Below are positions 54,235-64,000 of a stretch of 64,000 bases of DNA, piece by piece (the first letter of the stretch is position 1; every line of letters begins with the position of its first letter). The position numbers were made by a program, and so were the translations under genes. The DNA is taken from positions 1 to 64,000 of the forward strand of contig QVRM01002411.1 of assembly GCA_003439945.1 (NCBI GenBank). Reading direction: 5' to 3'. Source of the stretch: Dermanyssus gallinae. Taxonomy: Eukaryota > Arthropoda > Arachnida > Mesostigmata > Dermanyssidae. A model generated the notes under the pieces. It was not told the DNA's origin and did not search any database. It saw only the letters and a program-made list of their open reading frames with translations.

Positions 54235-54345
54235 CTTTATCGACATGAAGAAAAACGCACCTTTATCGAGATAATCTTCATCCTGCAGAGCGCTTTTGTT
54301 TACGAACCACGCAATACGGCGCAAGAGCGTGTTGTGGCAATCTAG
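54235..54345 (-). CDS. Candidate exon with duplicated 5' splice site
   Basis: After GTGTCTTAG (acceptor) the minus strand reads LDCHNTLLRRIAWFVNKSAL and on to QDEDYLDK, then a GTGCGT donor at 54260. A second identical donor context (CGATAAAG|GTGCGTTTT) follows 26 bases later, at 54234, through a short tandem duplication. The peptide is protein-like but unrecognised. It lies just downstream of the CaaX ORF on the same strand and could be a following exon of that gene. Confidence 0.35.
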
Positions 54346-54403
54346 CTAAGACACTAAGTTACACTAGGTTATAAACAATTTTGGGTGTCTCGTAATTTCT
54401 ACA

Positions 54404-54700
54404 TCAACTTAGCACGCATTCACAGCTATCTTTGGGCGCATTCTTGGCCATTCTTGTGGCACCTTGCAGCTTCTTTGCTTGGTCTGTGTCCTTACCGGCA
54501 GCTTCTGTTGTCTGTGGCTGTTGAGGTAGCTGCTGTTGACGTGCAGCTGAAGGTGTTTCACTAGCCGACTTCGATGCCCCCGAAGATCGGCCAGAAGATT
54601 GCACCTTCGGACCAGGAGGCGCATTAGTGCCGGTCAACTCCACTGGCGGGTCCTCGTCTAGAAGTTCGAACCCTGTCGACCCTTCATCTGTTTCCGACAT
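54404..54700 (-). CDS. 98-aa hydrophilic protein ending in a CaaX prenylation motif (CVLS)
   Basis: The ATG at 54700-54698 lies seven bases after a 3' splice site (TTTCTCGGTTTCAG), so a 5' exon exists upstream. The product begins MSETDEGSTGFELLDEDPPV. It is then Pro/Ser/Gln-rich (low complexity), then basic (KKLQGATRMAKNAPK), and ends DSCECVLS. C-V-L-S is a textbook farnesylation box (as in H-Ras) and the upstream Cys could be palmitoylated, so a small membrane-anchored protein is plausible. Alternatively the exon splices at a weak GTGCTA donor after CEC into 54345, and the CaaX box is only intron sequence. I do not recognise the family. Confidence 0.5.
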   Translation of the reverse strand: MSETDEGSTGFELLDEDPPVELTGTNAPPGPKVQSSGRSSGASKSASETPSAARQQQLPQQPQTTEAAGKDTDQAKKLQGATRMAKNAPKDSCECVLS

Positions 54701-54709
54701 CGTCTGTCT

Positions 54710-56025
54710 GAAACCGAGAAATATATAAGCCTCGAATAAGTACCAAACCGAGTAGAGCAATCGACACAACCTGACGAAAACCTACAACTTGACAAGAGCT
54801 TACACAGCTTTGTCATATGGCAGGAACAGCAAAAAAAACTTGCCCCATAATCTTCTATATCAAGTCCCGAATCCTCGCAAACCGGCGTAACATTTGGATG
54901 AGTGGATGAATGAATAATATCATGTCAGCCTAATAACCAACTTGCTTGCAAGTAAACGCGACAACTGCGCTCATAAATTCAAGCATGTTCTTAGTCTCGC
55001 TTAAAACGACATCACCATTGTGCCGTCAGCGGCAGGGAGACAATGGAACTATATGCAGCGGAACAATAATGTGCTCTATCGTGGCTGCTTCTTTTTAAAT
55101 CGCTCGTTGAGAAATATACAACAAGCAACCACACGCGATTGCAATCTTGTAAACATTCCAAGAAAGCTAATTAAAAGCAATTTACGAAATATTATGTTCG
55201 CAGTAAAATGTAAATGCACAAACATTTTTTCTGAATTTTAATTTCTAAAGAATTAATTTATTCATTCGAGACCAAAAGATGATTTGCTGTCTCACTTCGT
55301 GTACTCGGGGGCTATAAAACTAAAAGCTGCCGCTTTCTGCAGCAAAATCTCATCCGACCCGCTACTGGCTCAACTAAACTATGATGCGAATGTGAGGAGG
55401 CGCGGAGATACGATACAAAAGGGGCTAGGCTACAACATAATGCTAAACTGAGACAACATCAACGAGTTAAGCCACCCTCACTAAAAATATCTTGCACAGC
55501 TAAAGACTTGAGGTCATCTTGACGTAACATATGCTCTTGTATCCGTCCAGAGCAGGCTGGTTGTTTGCGCACCGATATTATAGCGACTTTTAAGAAAAGT
55601 ACATGTGCTTTAAACTTAAAATCCTCCGGCTTTTTAATGCCTATTTTCCAGTGCCTTTATTGAACAATAATAAAATACATAAAATGATTGTTAATTAAAA
55701 CTATGCAAGTTTAATCTTAAGCCGAATCTTAAATTCCACGTTGTACGCTTAAAAGAGCTTACTACTAGTAAAAATTGATTATGGCGTAGGCAGACTTACA
55801 ACCGAATGTGGCAATAGCGTTATATGGAAGCCGTCAGATAAGCAGCTTATACGAGCAAAAGGAAACGAGCATAAATCTCAGCTTATTTACTCCCTTAAAT
55901 GCCTTGTATCCAGAAGACAAACACTAAAAACAATAGAACGTAACGCAATATTTAAAGTAAATAGCAGAAACCGAGGACTATGGCGTTTTGTACATGTATA
56001 TCTGTGCCGTAGGTGATATATATAT
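54710..56025. other. Intergenic DNA, no gene seen
   Basis: AT-rich sequence without recognisable coding or repeat structure. Confidence 0.45.
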
Positions 56026-56146
56026 ATATATTTTTCCAAATGAAAGGAAACTTTTTATGTAGAAGTGAGGATGAAACTTACAAAAGTAGCTATTCTGTCT
56101 TTTTCTCAAAGTTGTGCCAAATCTACGTTTGCGGAAGAACCGTATG

Positions 56147-56188
<42 letters not shown>

Positions 56189-56725
56189 ATTTACATGGAC
56201 ATGCTAGGACACTTTTTGATGTGCGCTCCAATAACCTAAGGATCAATTACTCCAAAACTTCGTGAACGGAATGTTTTCTTGGAGGATGGCCAAATGAGCG
56301 CATGCAAATTCGAATAACATTCTCCTCTTGGCAATTACTCACGGTTTTCTTTGAAAAGTACGTATGTTGATAACAGTGTATGTGTGACTATGATGATTGT
56401 ACCACGCACTCGTTTATGTAGCAATAAAAGTTATTTTATGCTATGTTATATATATTCAAGAGTACGACTCTATCAGTCAACGCATGAAGGAACCGATCAT
56501 ACCGACGGGATTAGGGAAAGTCATAAAAATCGATATGTTGTTATGTCTTACGTTGAAGCTTTCACGTTCAGAATCACAAAGTTTTGCCACTACGACCAAT
56601 ATCTTGGAAAGTTTTACGGTTCTCAACGTGAACGCCTCTACGTAAACATAACAACTTTGTCCTCAATAAACAAGACGTTTCCGCCCCTTATTCCATTGGG
56701 AAAAATATCAAGTTCTACTAAACCT
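56026..56725. mobile_element. TIR element (MITE-like), larger relative of 22530-22810
   Basis: The right end (ACGTTTCCGCCCCTTATTCC, near 56672) inverts to a sequence shared with the left arm at 22551. The left end (TTTTTCCAAATGAAAGGAAA, near 56030) is its diverged counterpart. ORFs inside (56351-56728) show no transposase motif. (TA)n tracts flank or interrupt it. Confidence 0.55.
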
Positions 56726-56758
56726 TAAAATAAGTATATACGGCCATGGAAAATCCTG

Positions 56759-56793
<35 letters not shown>

Positions 56794-56922
56794 AAAGAGA
56801 GAGAGAGAGAGATAAAATAAACAAACAATGCATAGAACATGTAGAAAATTGTTCGTAAAATTCAAATAAATATTTTCAAAACTATCATATTGCTCACTGT
56901 CCATACATGGGCGGAACATTTT

Positions 56923-56972
<50 letters not shown>

Positions 56973-59320
56973 GAGCACGACTCTATATATTTGATATTGC
57001 ATGTGCTAATGGTCAAATGTTAGCTATAACTGATAGGGCATTTCTGGCAGCCCTAGGGTAACTTGACAGTCTCCTTATCTATGGCCTAAACGTTTATATA
57101 GCGTTCGGCTGAATTATGTACTGCGGCGACAACTCCCTTGGTCCGGCCGAGATTACAGATGTGCTGCGCAACCAGCCTCTCCAAGCCACAGACCCGAAAC
57201 GATGTGGATTGATAATTGGCTTCGGTGGCGTATCTTTAATCCCAAGAGAAAGTGTTTAACCCTTAAATGTTGTCAAAGAACATGGACATGACAAATCCGT
57301 ATCACGGCGAAATTCCAAGCCCTCAGCGATCACAGAAAATTATGCCTGAGTGCAGAATGCAAGCAGAATACCGTCGAAACTGTCGGGAAGGTCGACTCCT
57401 TTAAAAACAGGTGAACAACGATGAAGTTACGTCAGGGGAGGGGTGAAGAGACCTTGTCGCAAAATGTATGAAGCGGAGTAGGCATTCAGAGTGCGAAGTC
57501 CGCTGCAACATCGGTTGAGTTCAACAACCTTTCTACAAAGTACACCATTCCGCGCCACATCTGTAAGCTCCAGCTCGATATTATTCTCGGCTTCTAATCT
57601 AATGTCTACAAATCTATTCCGAAAATAGATTCGTCACAGTGCTCCTCCGAATGTACGCATTTGTTCGCAGCATTTGTCGTAGTAATTGTTTATTATTGTT
57701 GTGCTATTTGCAGACACGACACGTGTTGTCGCGAGATCGTTCCAATGACAAATGTCCGAATACGAACAAATAAACACGGGCTAAACAGTAGTACGTCACC
57801 GTACTTTTCGTCCATCCGTGCACTGACTGGATGGGCGTACGGGAGTGTAAAGTTTTATACTCGGCTGATACCTCTCAAGCCTGGAAGCCTCTGTGTGCCC
57901 CGATGAGAACCGCCAACTCGGCAGGAAGTTCCCGCCTTACGTAATGAAGCTCCCGACACAAGAGCCCTCAACGTGTTGTCCGTCGCCAGACTCACCCACG
58001 CTTCGTTCAAATATTCATCTTTATCCAGCTGAAAAGTAGCCGCAAAAACGCTACGCCCAACAAAATTCGCAAGCTAGGAACAAGAACGTGAAGAGGAAAG
58101 AATTCTGGCCGAGCAGAATTCAATCCCACCCAAAACGACGCTCCAGTTACTTAAGTCAAGCGTTGGCCACTCAAGCCGCCACTGCTTGTGTATGTAGACT
58201 ACACAAAAGCACTTCCTTCCCAAATGGACCTCAATGATCAACATTGACATGTGGCGCCTTCTTTAAGCACAGCGACGTCGAATCGCCCATCATTGGCTAT
58301 TCACCGACCCTTGCCAACCACTAGCTACTTACATATACTAGTCGGCCCTGCGATAACTAGCATAGCATTTACTGTCGTTTTATCTTAAGTAGATTTAAAA
58401 ATGTTTACGCTAATTTGGCTGCTAAGAATGGTTATCGGTAGCATTGCTGGAGACCGGCCTCCGCGCACTTTGGCATGTAGTGGGTCACATACAGTTTATA
58501 TGCCTCTGTAACTAAGCAGATTTAGCGAGTGTTTACCGAGCAGATTCAGTGAATGTTCGGCGATCGGATTTGAAAGGCTGAAAGTAAACCAAGCAAGATG
58601 GTAATGGCGCTAGGTTGTGATGGCGATGGCGCTAGATACAGTCGTAGGCCTAAATTCATTCGATTTTTGGATTAGTGCAATTATGAGGTGCGAACACCTG
58701 TTTGACTTCCATTGTTCGCTAGCTCAGCCCACTGGCGCCCACCATGGATGCAGCGTTTCCCAACAGACAGCCAAAGACATGATATACCTCAAAAACTGCG
58801 TCTTGCGTCGGTCTCCTGTGCGATCTCTTGAATGCGTCTAGCAAAATCTTTGAGGAACAAATCAGTTCCTTAATATTATTATTATTACTACTATTATTAT
58901 TATTATTATTATTATTACAACGTATAAATGACCGTGCTAAACATATTTGAAAACAAAGTCGCCTCTCGTGAACGCTGAGGAGATGAAAAATATAAATCTT
59001 CCATTATTCACGTACAACCAGCTACCTCATACAATTGCGACGTCTCGTTCTACTTGAATCCATTGATTTACAAGTTATGTTGTCATTCACAATCACAAAC
59101 GCGTATGTTTAATCATATTATGTGCCGCATGCCGCATCTCCGTCTAATGATCATGTTTAATATTTTTTCCTCGTTTTCTCAGTATCGTTCGTTCTCGTTC
59201 ACCATTTCGTACGCTGCCCTCTTCGGCCTAACGCCCACATTTTCTGCCATTGTTGCTGCTGCTGTTTGAGTGCAACTATGAGACGATCAGCGATGGCGTC
59301 GCAAAAGCAACAACTCCTAC
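56726..59320. other. Intergenic DNA with SINE-like and AT repeats; no gene seen
   Basis: It holds (TA)n at about 56760-56790 and 56930-56968. A degenerate tRNA-like segment lies on the minus strand near 58110-58200, and a TTA-rich tract near 58875-58918. No coding exon is recognised. Confidence 0.45.
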
Positions 59321-59324
59321 TACA

Positions 59325-59358
59325 AATACACATATATTTATAGAGATGCATTTTTGTC

Positions 59359-59390
<32 letters not shown>

Positions 59391-59550
59391 AACAAATGGA
59401 TCCCTATAAATATATTCATCTAAACGTGTGGCCCAGATACATATAAAGCAGGTGCGTTCCAACTTATATATATATGAAAAAAATGCATCTCTATAAATAT
59501 ATTCATCTGAACGTGTGGCCCAGATACATATAAAGCAGGTGCGTACCAAA
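59325..59550. repeat. Tandem duplication with a short inverted arm
   Basis: A unit containing CTATAAATATATTCATCT and GTGTGGCCCAGATACATATA occurs at about 59385-59462 and 59474-59548. The start of the second unit (AAAAATGCATCTCTATAAAT) is also present inverted at about 59336-59356. Confidence 0.85.
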
Positions 59551-59635
59551 TCTACGACGCAGTAGGCACACGCAGACACCTAACTTGAACATAATGGAAA
59601 ATTATCGATACGATAAGGTTTAAGTAATTGGACAA

Positions 59636-59639
<4 letters not shown>

Positions 59640-59689
<50 letters not shown>

Positions 59690-59699
59690 ATATATATAT

Positions 59700-59743
<44 letters not shown>
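59640..59743. repeat. (TA)n microsatellite
   Basis: About 100 bases of TA with three AAT phase slips. Confidence 0.95.
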
Positions 59744-59746
<3 letters not shown>

Positions 59747-62310
59747 GCATTCATCAACCTCCCTTGACAACGACATTGTGAACATACAGAACCGCAGCAG
59801 GACCAGCCAACGCAACATGAAAACAGAAAGCTATATGTCCCCGACAACAAGAACAACCGTCGTGACTCACCATTATGAATCAATAACAAGCGACAAACAC
59901 TTAACAACAGTGACAGCACAGCAAACAAGAGCGACAACAACAACAACAACAACAGCAGCAGTAAAAACAACTAGAAGAAAAAATACAACAACAACAACAC
60001 GAAGAACATTGAAAGAATAACAACAACAGTACGAATAACAAGGGAAATAATGGCAGCAACAACAACAACAACAACACGAAGAAGAAAGAAAGAATAACAA
60101 CAACAGTATGAAAAACAAGAGAAATAATAGCAGCAACAACAACAACAACAATATCAGCAACAACAACAACAACAGTCAACAGAAACTGCTTATTATCATC
60201 ATCACCTCTGACTCCTAACCGTTTGTTCGTCCGCCTGAGCTTCTCTCTTCAGCAACAACAGCTGCAACAACAACAACAACAACAACAACAACAGCACAGC
60301 TGTAATAGTGTCTATGGCCGAACAGTCAGTTCAACGGTCGTCGAACAAACAAACACCTGCTGAACGCTGAAGTTTACGTAACGGTATTACGACTGCCTAG
60401 ATATGTATGTGTTTGATGTTTGTTTGTTTCTTTCCTAGTTTCCTGTTTGTGTTGCTAGCTGCTAATTTCTGTGTTGTTTGCTATACATCTTGAACGTCGT
60501 AAATGTTCCTGTTATAGACATGACAACGGTTAGTGGCATGAACACAACTCTTTCGCACGAGCAATACACAAATCACACACAGAGATCTAGACTAGCAAGA
60601 CAGACACTTCTACGCACCCGAATAGTGTTACAGCAGCTGTTCGTTCGACTGCTCCGGCTGTTGCTGTTGCTGATTGGGTCCGTTGTTGATCAAACGGTGT
60701 TCTGTCCCTTCCTTCGGTGTCTACCTTCTCTTGTTGTTGTTGTTGTTGTTATCACTGTTGTTGTTGTTGTTGCTTCCGCTACTGCTGGCACCAGTATGAT
60801 CTACGCAACCACAGAGACGAAACTTACGACGACGACGACATCGTCAAACTTAATATTCAAAAACAACAACAACAACAACGATAAGAAAATACATTTGCCA
60901 CCGCTGTTGTTGTTGTTGTTGTTGTCATTGCTGACGTTTTTGTTGTAGTCGTTGCGGTGTCAATCGCACTATTATTATTTGTATTATTATTGCAGTTGTT
61001 GCTATTGCTGTTATTCAATTATGTGTTGCTCTTGACGGCGATTTGATTACACTTATTTGGCTCTATTAGCAAATCGAACAACATAATAACTGATTATTAG
61101 CAGAAGATGATGATTATTATTATTATTATTGCCTTATCGTCTGCTACAATGCGATGTACGATGTCTTCTACCCTTTCTCCAGTTCGTCGTGTTCTGCGCC
61201 GCTGTCGGTCTGCGAGGAAAGCCCGCCAAATTTAAATCACCGTCTTGTCTAAGCCAAAGAGAGGCAAACCCCACAGCAACAACTATAACGACAGCAATAA
61301 CTACAATGACAAAATAACAACAACAACATTTAATACTATTATCATCATCATTATAGTGATGGTATATCATTATTAAAGCAGGATCATAACATGTCACAGC
61401 GTACAGCCGATCATATCATACTTAAACAACTACAACAATCGTTATCGCCTTTCAGGCAATTCATTATTAATCAGCAACCAAAGTTGTCCATCGGTCAGTT
61501 TCGTGCGTCGACGCTGCTTTGACCAGCAGTAAATCAGTGTTTTGTTGTTGAACCTATTAGTATGATGCACAACAACCTACAACAACTAGCGAATATTATT
61601 TGTGTCTTTGAGTACAACATTTCTTCCCTTTTCGTTTGTTCTCCTCCTCATTAAACGATTCTTTATGCCTAAATAATAATAGCTCTGCAAAGCATGCGCT
61701 GTCCAGCCTACTATGGTGCGGCCTCTGTTATTGGCTACGGGTCCTATTGATTGTTGGTCTTGTCATCCGAACATTATTTGCTGATGCTCTGTTGTCATGG
61801 AAAGCTTAGGAAAACAACAACAACAAGAACAACAGCAATATTAACGACAACAGACTGAACAATAGCAACAGAAACAACAATAACAACAACAGAGTAGCAA
61901 TAGTAGCAACAACAACAACAACAATAGCAGCAATAACAACCACAACAATCGGTTTTTATGATAGCTGAGCTTGTCAGTGACCGTTGCTACGTTGCTTTAG
62001 GGATACATCTTGCAATACTAGAACGGGCATACGAAGACCACAACAACAACAACAATAACAACAACTACAACACATACAGATCGAAACGAAACGCGGTGCC
62101 GGCTGGCTAGTGGCCATATACATACATACACTCGGCAGTCGATCTCGCGAAGCGCGGACTTCACTATTTATAGTCTCCTGTCAAAGTTAGTTCAACGCTC
62201 CTCGTGAGCTGTAACACTTGGAATAGTATCAGCATGATGATGATGATGATGATGAAAACTGTTGAATGTTGTCGTTGTTGTTGTTGCTCTTGTCGTTGTT
62301 GTATCATTTA
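59744..62310. repeat. CAA/TTG trinucleotide mosaic
   Basis: Short CAA, ACA, AAC runs on the plus strand (59935-60300, 60860-60880, 61260-61330, 61815-62075) alternate with TTG runs (60730-60775, 60903-60935, 62268-62300). ORFs here (for example 60478-60948) are poly-Val, Leu, Thr or Asn and not credible genes. It is perhaps the upstream or 5' leader region of CHID1. Confidence 0.7.
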
Positions 62311-63072
62311 ATTTGAACTAATCAGTGAATTCGATAGTTAATTCGTTGTAGTTAGGAGTAAGTGCTCCTCTTCTGATTTCGTTCAATTTGTTCCTGCCAA
62401 CAGTATCCTTCGTGTTGCTGTGGCCGATACTGTGTGATAGCTCTGTAGCAATTCGAATTGCATATAATTAGCTGATAATGGCAAAATCAATCGTCTGTTA
62501 GCATTCATTGCCGTTGAATGGTGAAAGCATTCATTGCCGCTTGATGATATGGATGAATCAATATATGAGCAAATAGTAATAAAAGACAAAAACAGCCATA
62601 TCGCCAAACAGATGGGCACATTCGATGTCGTTTGGTGAGGATCTTCGCGCTTTTGGTGTAGGAAAACGGTTGTGTTATTTGTATGAGACATATACGGTTA
62701 TATGTTACTACTATTCTTATTATTTATAAACGTATTTCTTGTCATATTGACAGTTGTCCAGCGTGCTTTTGCGCAGCAGATTTTTGCATTTGTTTTTTAC
62801 AGTGCTGTTATTTACTAGAAGTTGACGTGAGGCAAAATATGGACAAATCCAAGATACTTGTGCGAGACAACGCCGATAAAACTAATGTTATATTTTTTTA
62901 ATTTCATGGCCTTTCACCTGACTTACCAAATTACCTACGTATGTTATATATTATTCTTGACTAATATAATTAACGGTATTAAGTGTTGTATCCTAGTGCT
63001 ACCCACTTCTAGGGCAGCGAAAGTAAGAAGAGAGCAGAAAACCTGACATCGTTTGTGTTTTTATCGTTACAG
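62311..63072. other. Upstream of CHID1; probable 5' intron
   Basis: No coding exon is seen. A T-rich stretch ending TTTTTATCGTTACAG at 63072 is a good 3' splice site two bases before the CHID1 start codon, implying a non-coding first exon upstream. Confidence 0.4.
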
Positions 63073-63074
63073 CT

Positions 63075-63183
63075 ATGAACTTGCTATCGGGTTGCGTTCT
63101 CACCTCCATAGCGTTATGCGCACTCGCCGTGAAGTCGAAGGTGGGACCGTGCTGTTGCATATTTACGATTGTCTGTTTACCTT

Positions 63184-63249
<66 letters not shown>

Positions 63250-64000
63250 ATTCAATAAACTATATATATATATGTTTTAGGACATCGTCCCAGTGGAACC
63301 TGGCGAGCAAAGCGTCCTTGACCGCGGACTCGTGTCGGAGAAGGTGACATGGAAAAGCATCGTGAAGTATCAGAAGGCGTTCAGCACAGCGCTCGAACAA
63401 AGCCGCAATTTCTCTGGCGATGTCCTCGCATACGTCACCCCAGTAAGAACGCCAGCTTAGTACTCGTTAGTGCTGTTCACGCGGCCATATGTTGTTGTTG
63501 TTGTTGCTATTCTTATAGTTGTTCTTAGAGTGATGACGACACTGTTACTGACGCTGTTTTTGCCAAATCGCTTATTTTGTATAAACTGTCTATATCGGAT
63601 CTAATTAAGTGACTAGAAGTTGTAGCTGTATCGTCTTACGTTCGGCTACGTTCATGATCTTTTTTCTTTCGTTGCCATTCGCTTCGTCTCGCAACGACAG
63701 TGGAACAATCACGGTTACGACTTGGCGAAGCTGTTTGGATCAAAGTTCACCCACGTTTCACCGGTGTGGCTTCAGCTGAGATACGATGCAAGTTCGGCTT
63801 TCGTCATATCAGGCCGCCATGATATCGACAGCGGTTGGATTGGTGCCGTCCGCGATAGTGGAGCCAAAATGTGTATGTCTTACTCCCAGCCTGCTGTTTC
63901 CTCCATTCAGCTTCTTTTGCATACGTTTGGCAGTCTGTTTTACATACACCCAATCGCACACATGAGTGATTTTTTTGTTTGTACAGTTGAAAAATATGTT
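63075..64000 (+). CDS. CHID1: CHID1, chitinase domain-containing protein 1, first three coding exons (truncated by window end)
   Basis: Exons are 63075-63140, 63281-63442 and 63701-63870; the third ends in phase 2 at GTGTATG and the rest lies beyond the window. CHID1 (SI-CLP) is a secreted/lysosomal GH18-fold protein that binds saccharides and, in vertebrates, stabilin-1; this is family knowledge. Exon 1 encodes a signal peptide (MNLLSGCVLTSIALCALAV). Exon 2 carries SVLDRGLVSEKVTW and ends GDVLAYVTP. Exon 3 continues WNNHGYDLAKLFGSKFTHVS, then PVWLQLRYD and GRHDIDSGWIGAVRDSGAKM, matching the first beta strands of the GH18 barrel in CHID1 orthologues in order and spacing. The ATG was chosen for the signal peptide and the phase-0 join to exon 2. 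Confidence 0.92.
63188..63243. repeat. (TA)n tract inside CHID1 intron
   Basis: The tract fills most of the 140-base intron between 63141 and 63280, with a second short TA tract (63261-63272) just before the acceptor. Confidence 0.95.

Noticed and set aside
59325..59550. CRISPR-like array
   Set aside because: Only two long tandem units without spacers of constant length, in a eukaryotic genome.
60478..60948. 156-codon ORF as a membrane protein
   Set aside because: Poly-Leu, poly-Val and poly-Asn runs follow directly from TTG/GTT/AAC repeats. No signal of selection or family.

Overview
The window is eukaryotic nuclear DNA. It has spliced genes with GT..AG introns, long (TA)n microsatellites, mariner transposons, non-LTR retrotransposon debris and tRNA-derived SINEs, and no operons. 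The proteins (NDUFAF5, dynactin p150, PRRC1, CHID1) look like an arthropod's. A parasitiform mite or related chelicerate is my best guess, but this is inference from general character and not from a marker.

Layout. (1) 1522-2742 (+): NDUFAF5, a mitochondrial complex I assembly factor, complete in two exons (345 aa). (2) 3.3-17.7 kb: repeat-rich DNA with a fossil LINE reverse transcriptase (-), a tRNA-SINE, a small 66-codon ORF or terminal exon (7156-7356), a mariner copy (10385-11701), a 5'-truncated non-LTR element (about 12.58-13.96 kb) and a diverged direct-repeat pair. (3) 17777-39933 (+): the complete dynactin p150/Glued gene in 16 coding exons. Every exon junction keeps frame and the sum is 1296 aa. 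Its introns hold a second, nearly identical mariner copy in antisense, a fossil mariner and MITE-like TIR elements. (4) 40.9-42.5 kb: a TIR element and another fossil mariner. (5) 42964-44820 (+): an intronless, 617-aa secreted glycoprotein with a fibronectin-III-like domain that I cannot name. (6) 46244-47639 (-): the conserved C-terminal three exons of PRRC1. Its 5' exons are unresolved. (7) 47.9-54.7 kb (-): weak candidate exons, plus a 98-codon ORF ending in a CaaX box (CVLS). (8) 54.7-63.0 kb: no convincing gene. It has TIR elements, tandem repeats and a striking CAA/TTG trinucleotide mosaic. (9) 63075-end (+): the first three coding exons of CHID1, cut off by the window edge.

The genes are unrelated housekeeping functions (complex I assembly, dynein transport, ER-exit trafficking, a lysosomal/secreted GH18-like protein), so no pathway clustering is implied. 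The most unusual observations are the orphan secreted gene, the twin mariners with different single-base lesions, the CaaX mini-ORF, the (TA)n tracts just inside 5' splice sites, and a SINE with a perfect 14-bp target duplication.
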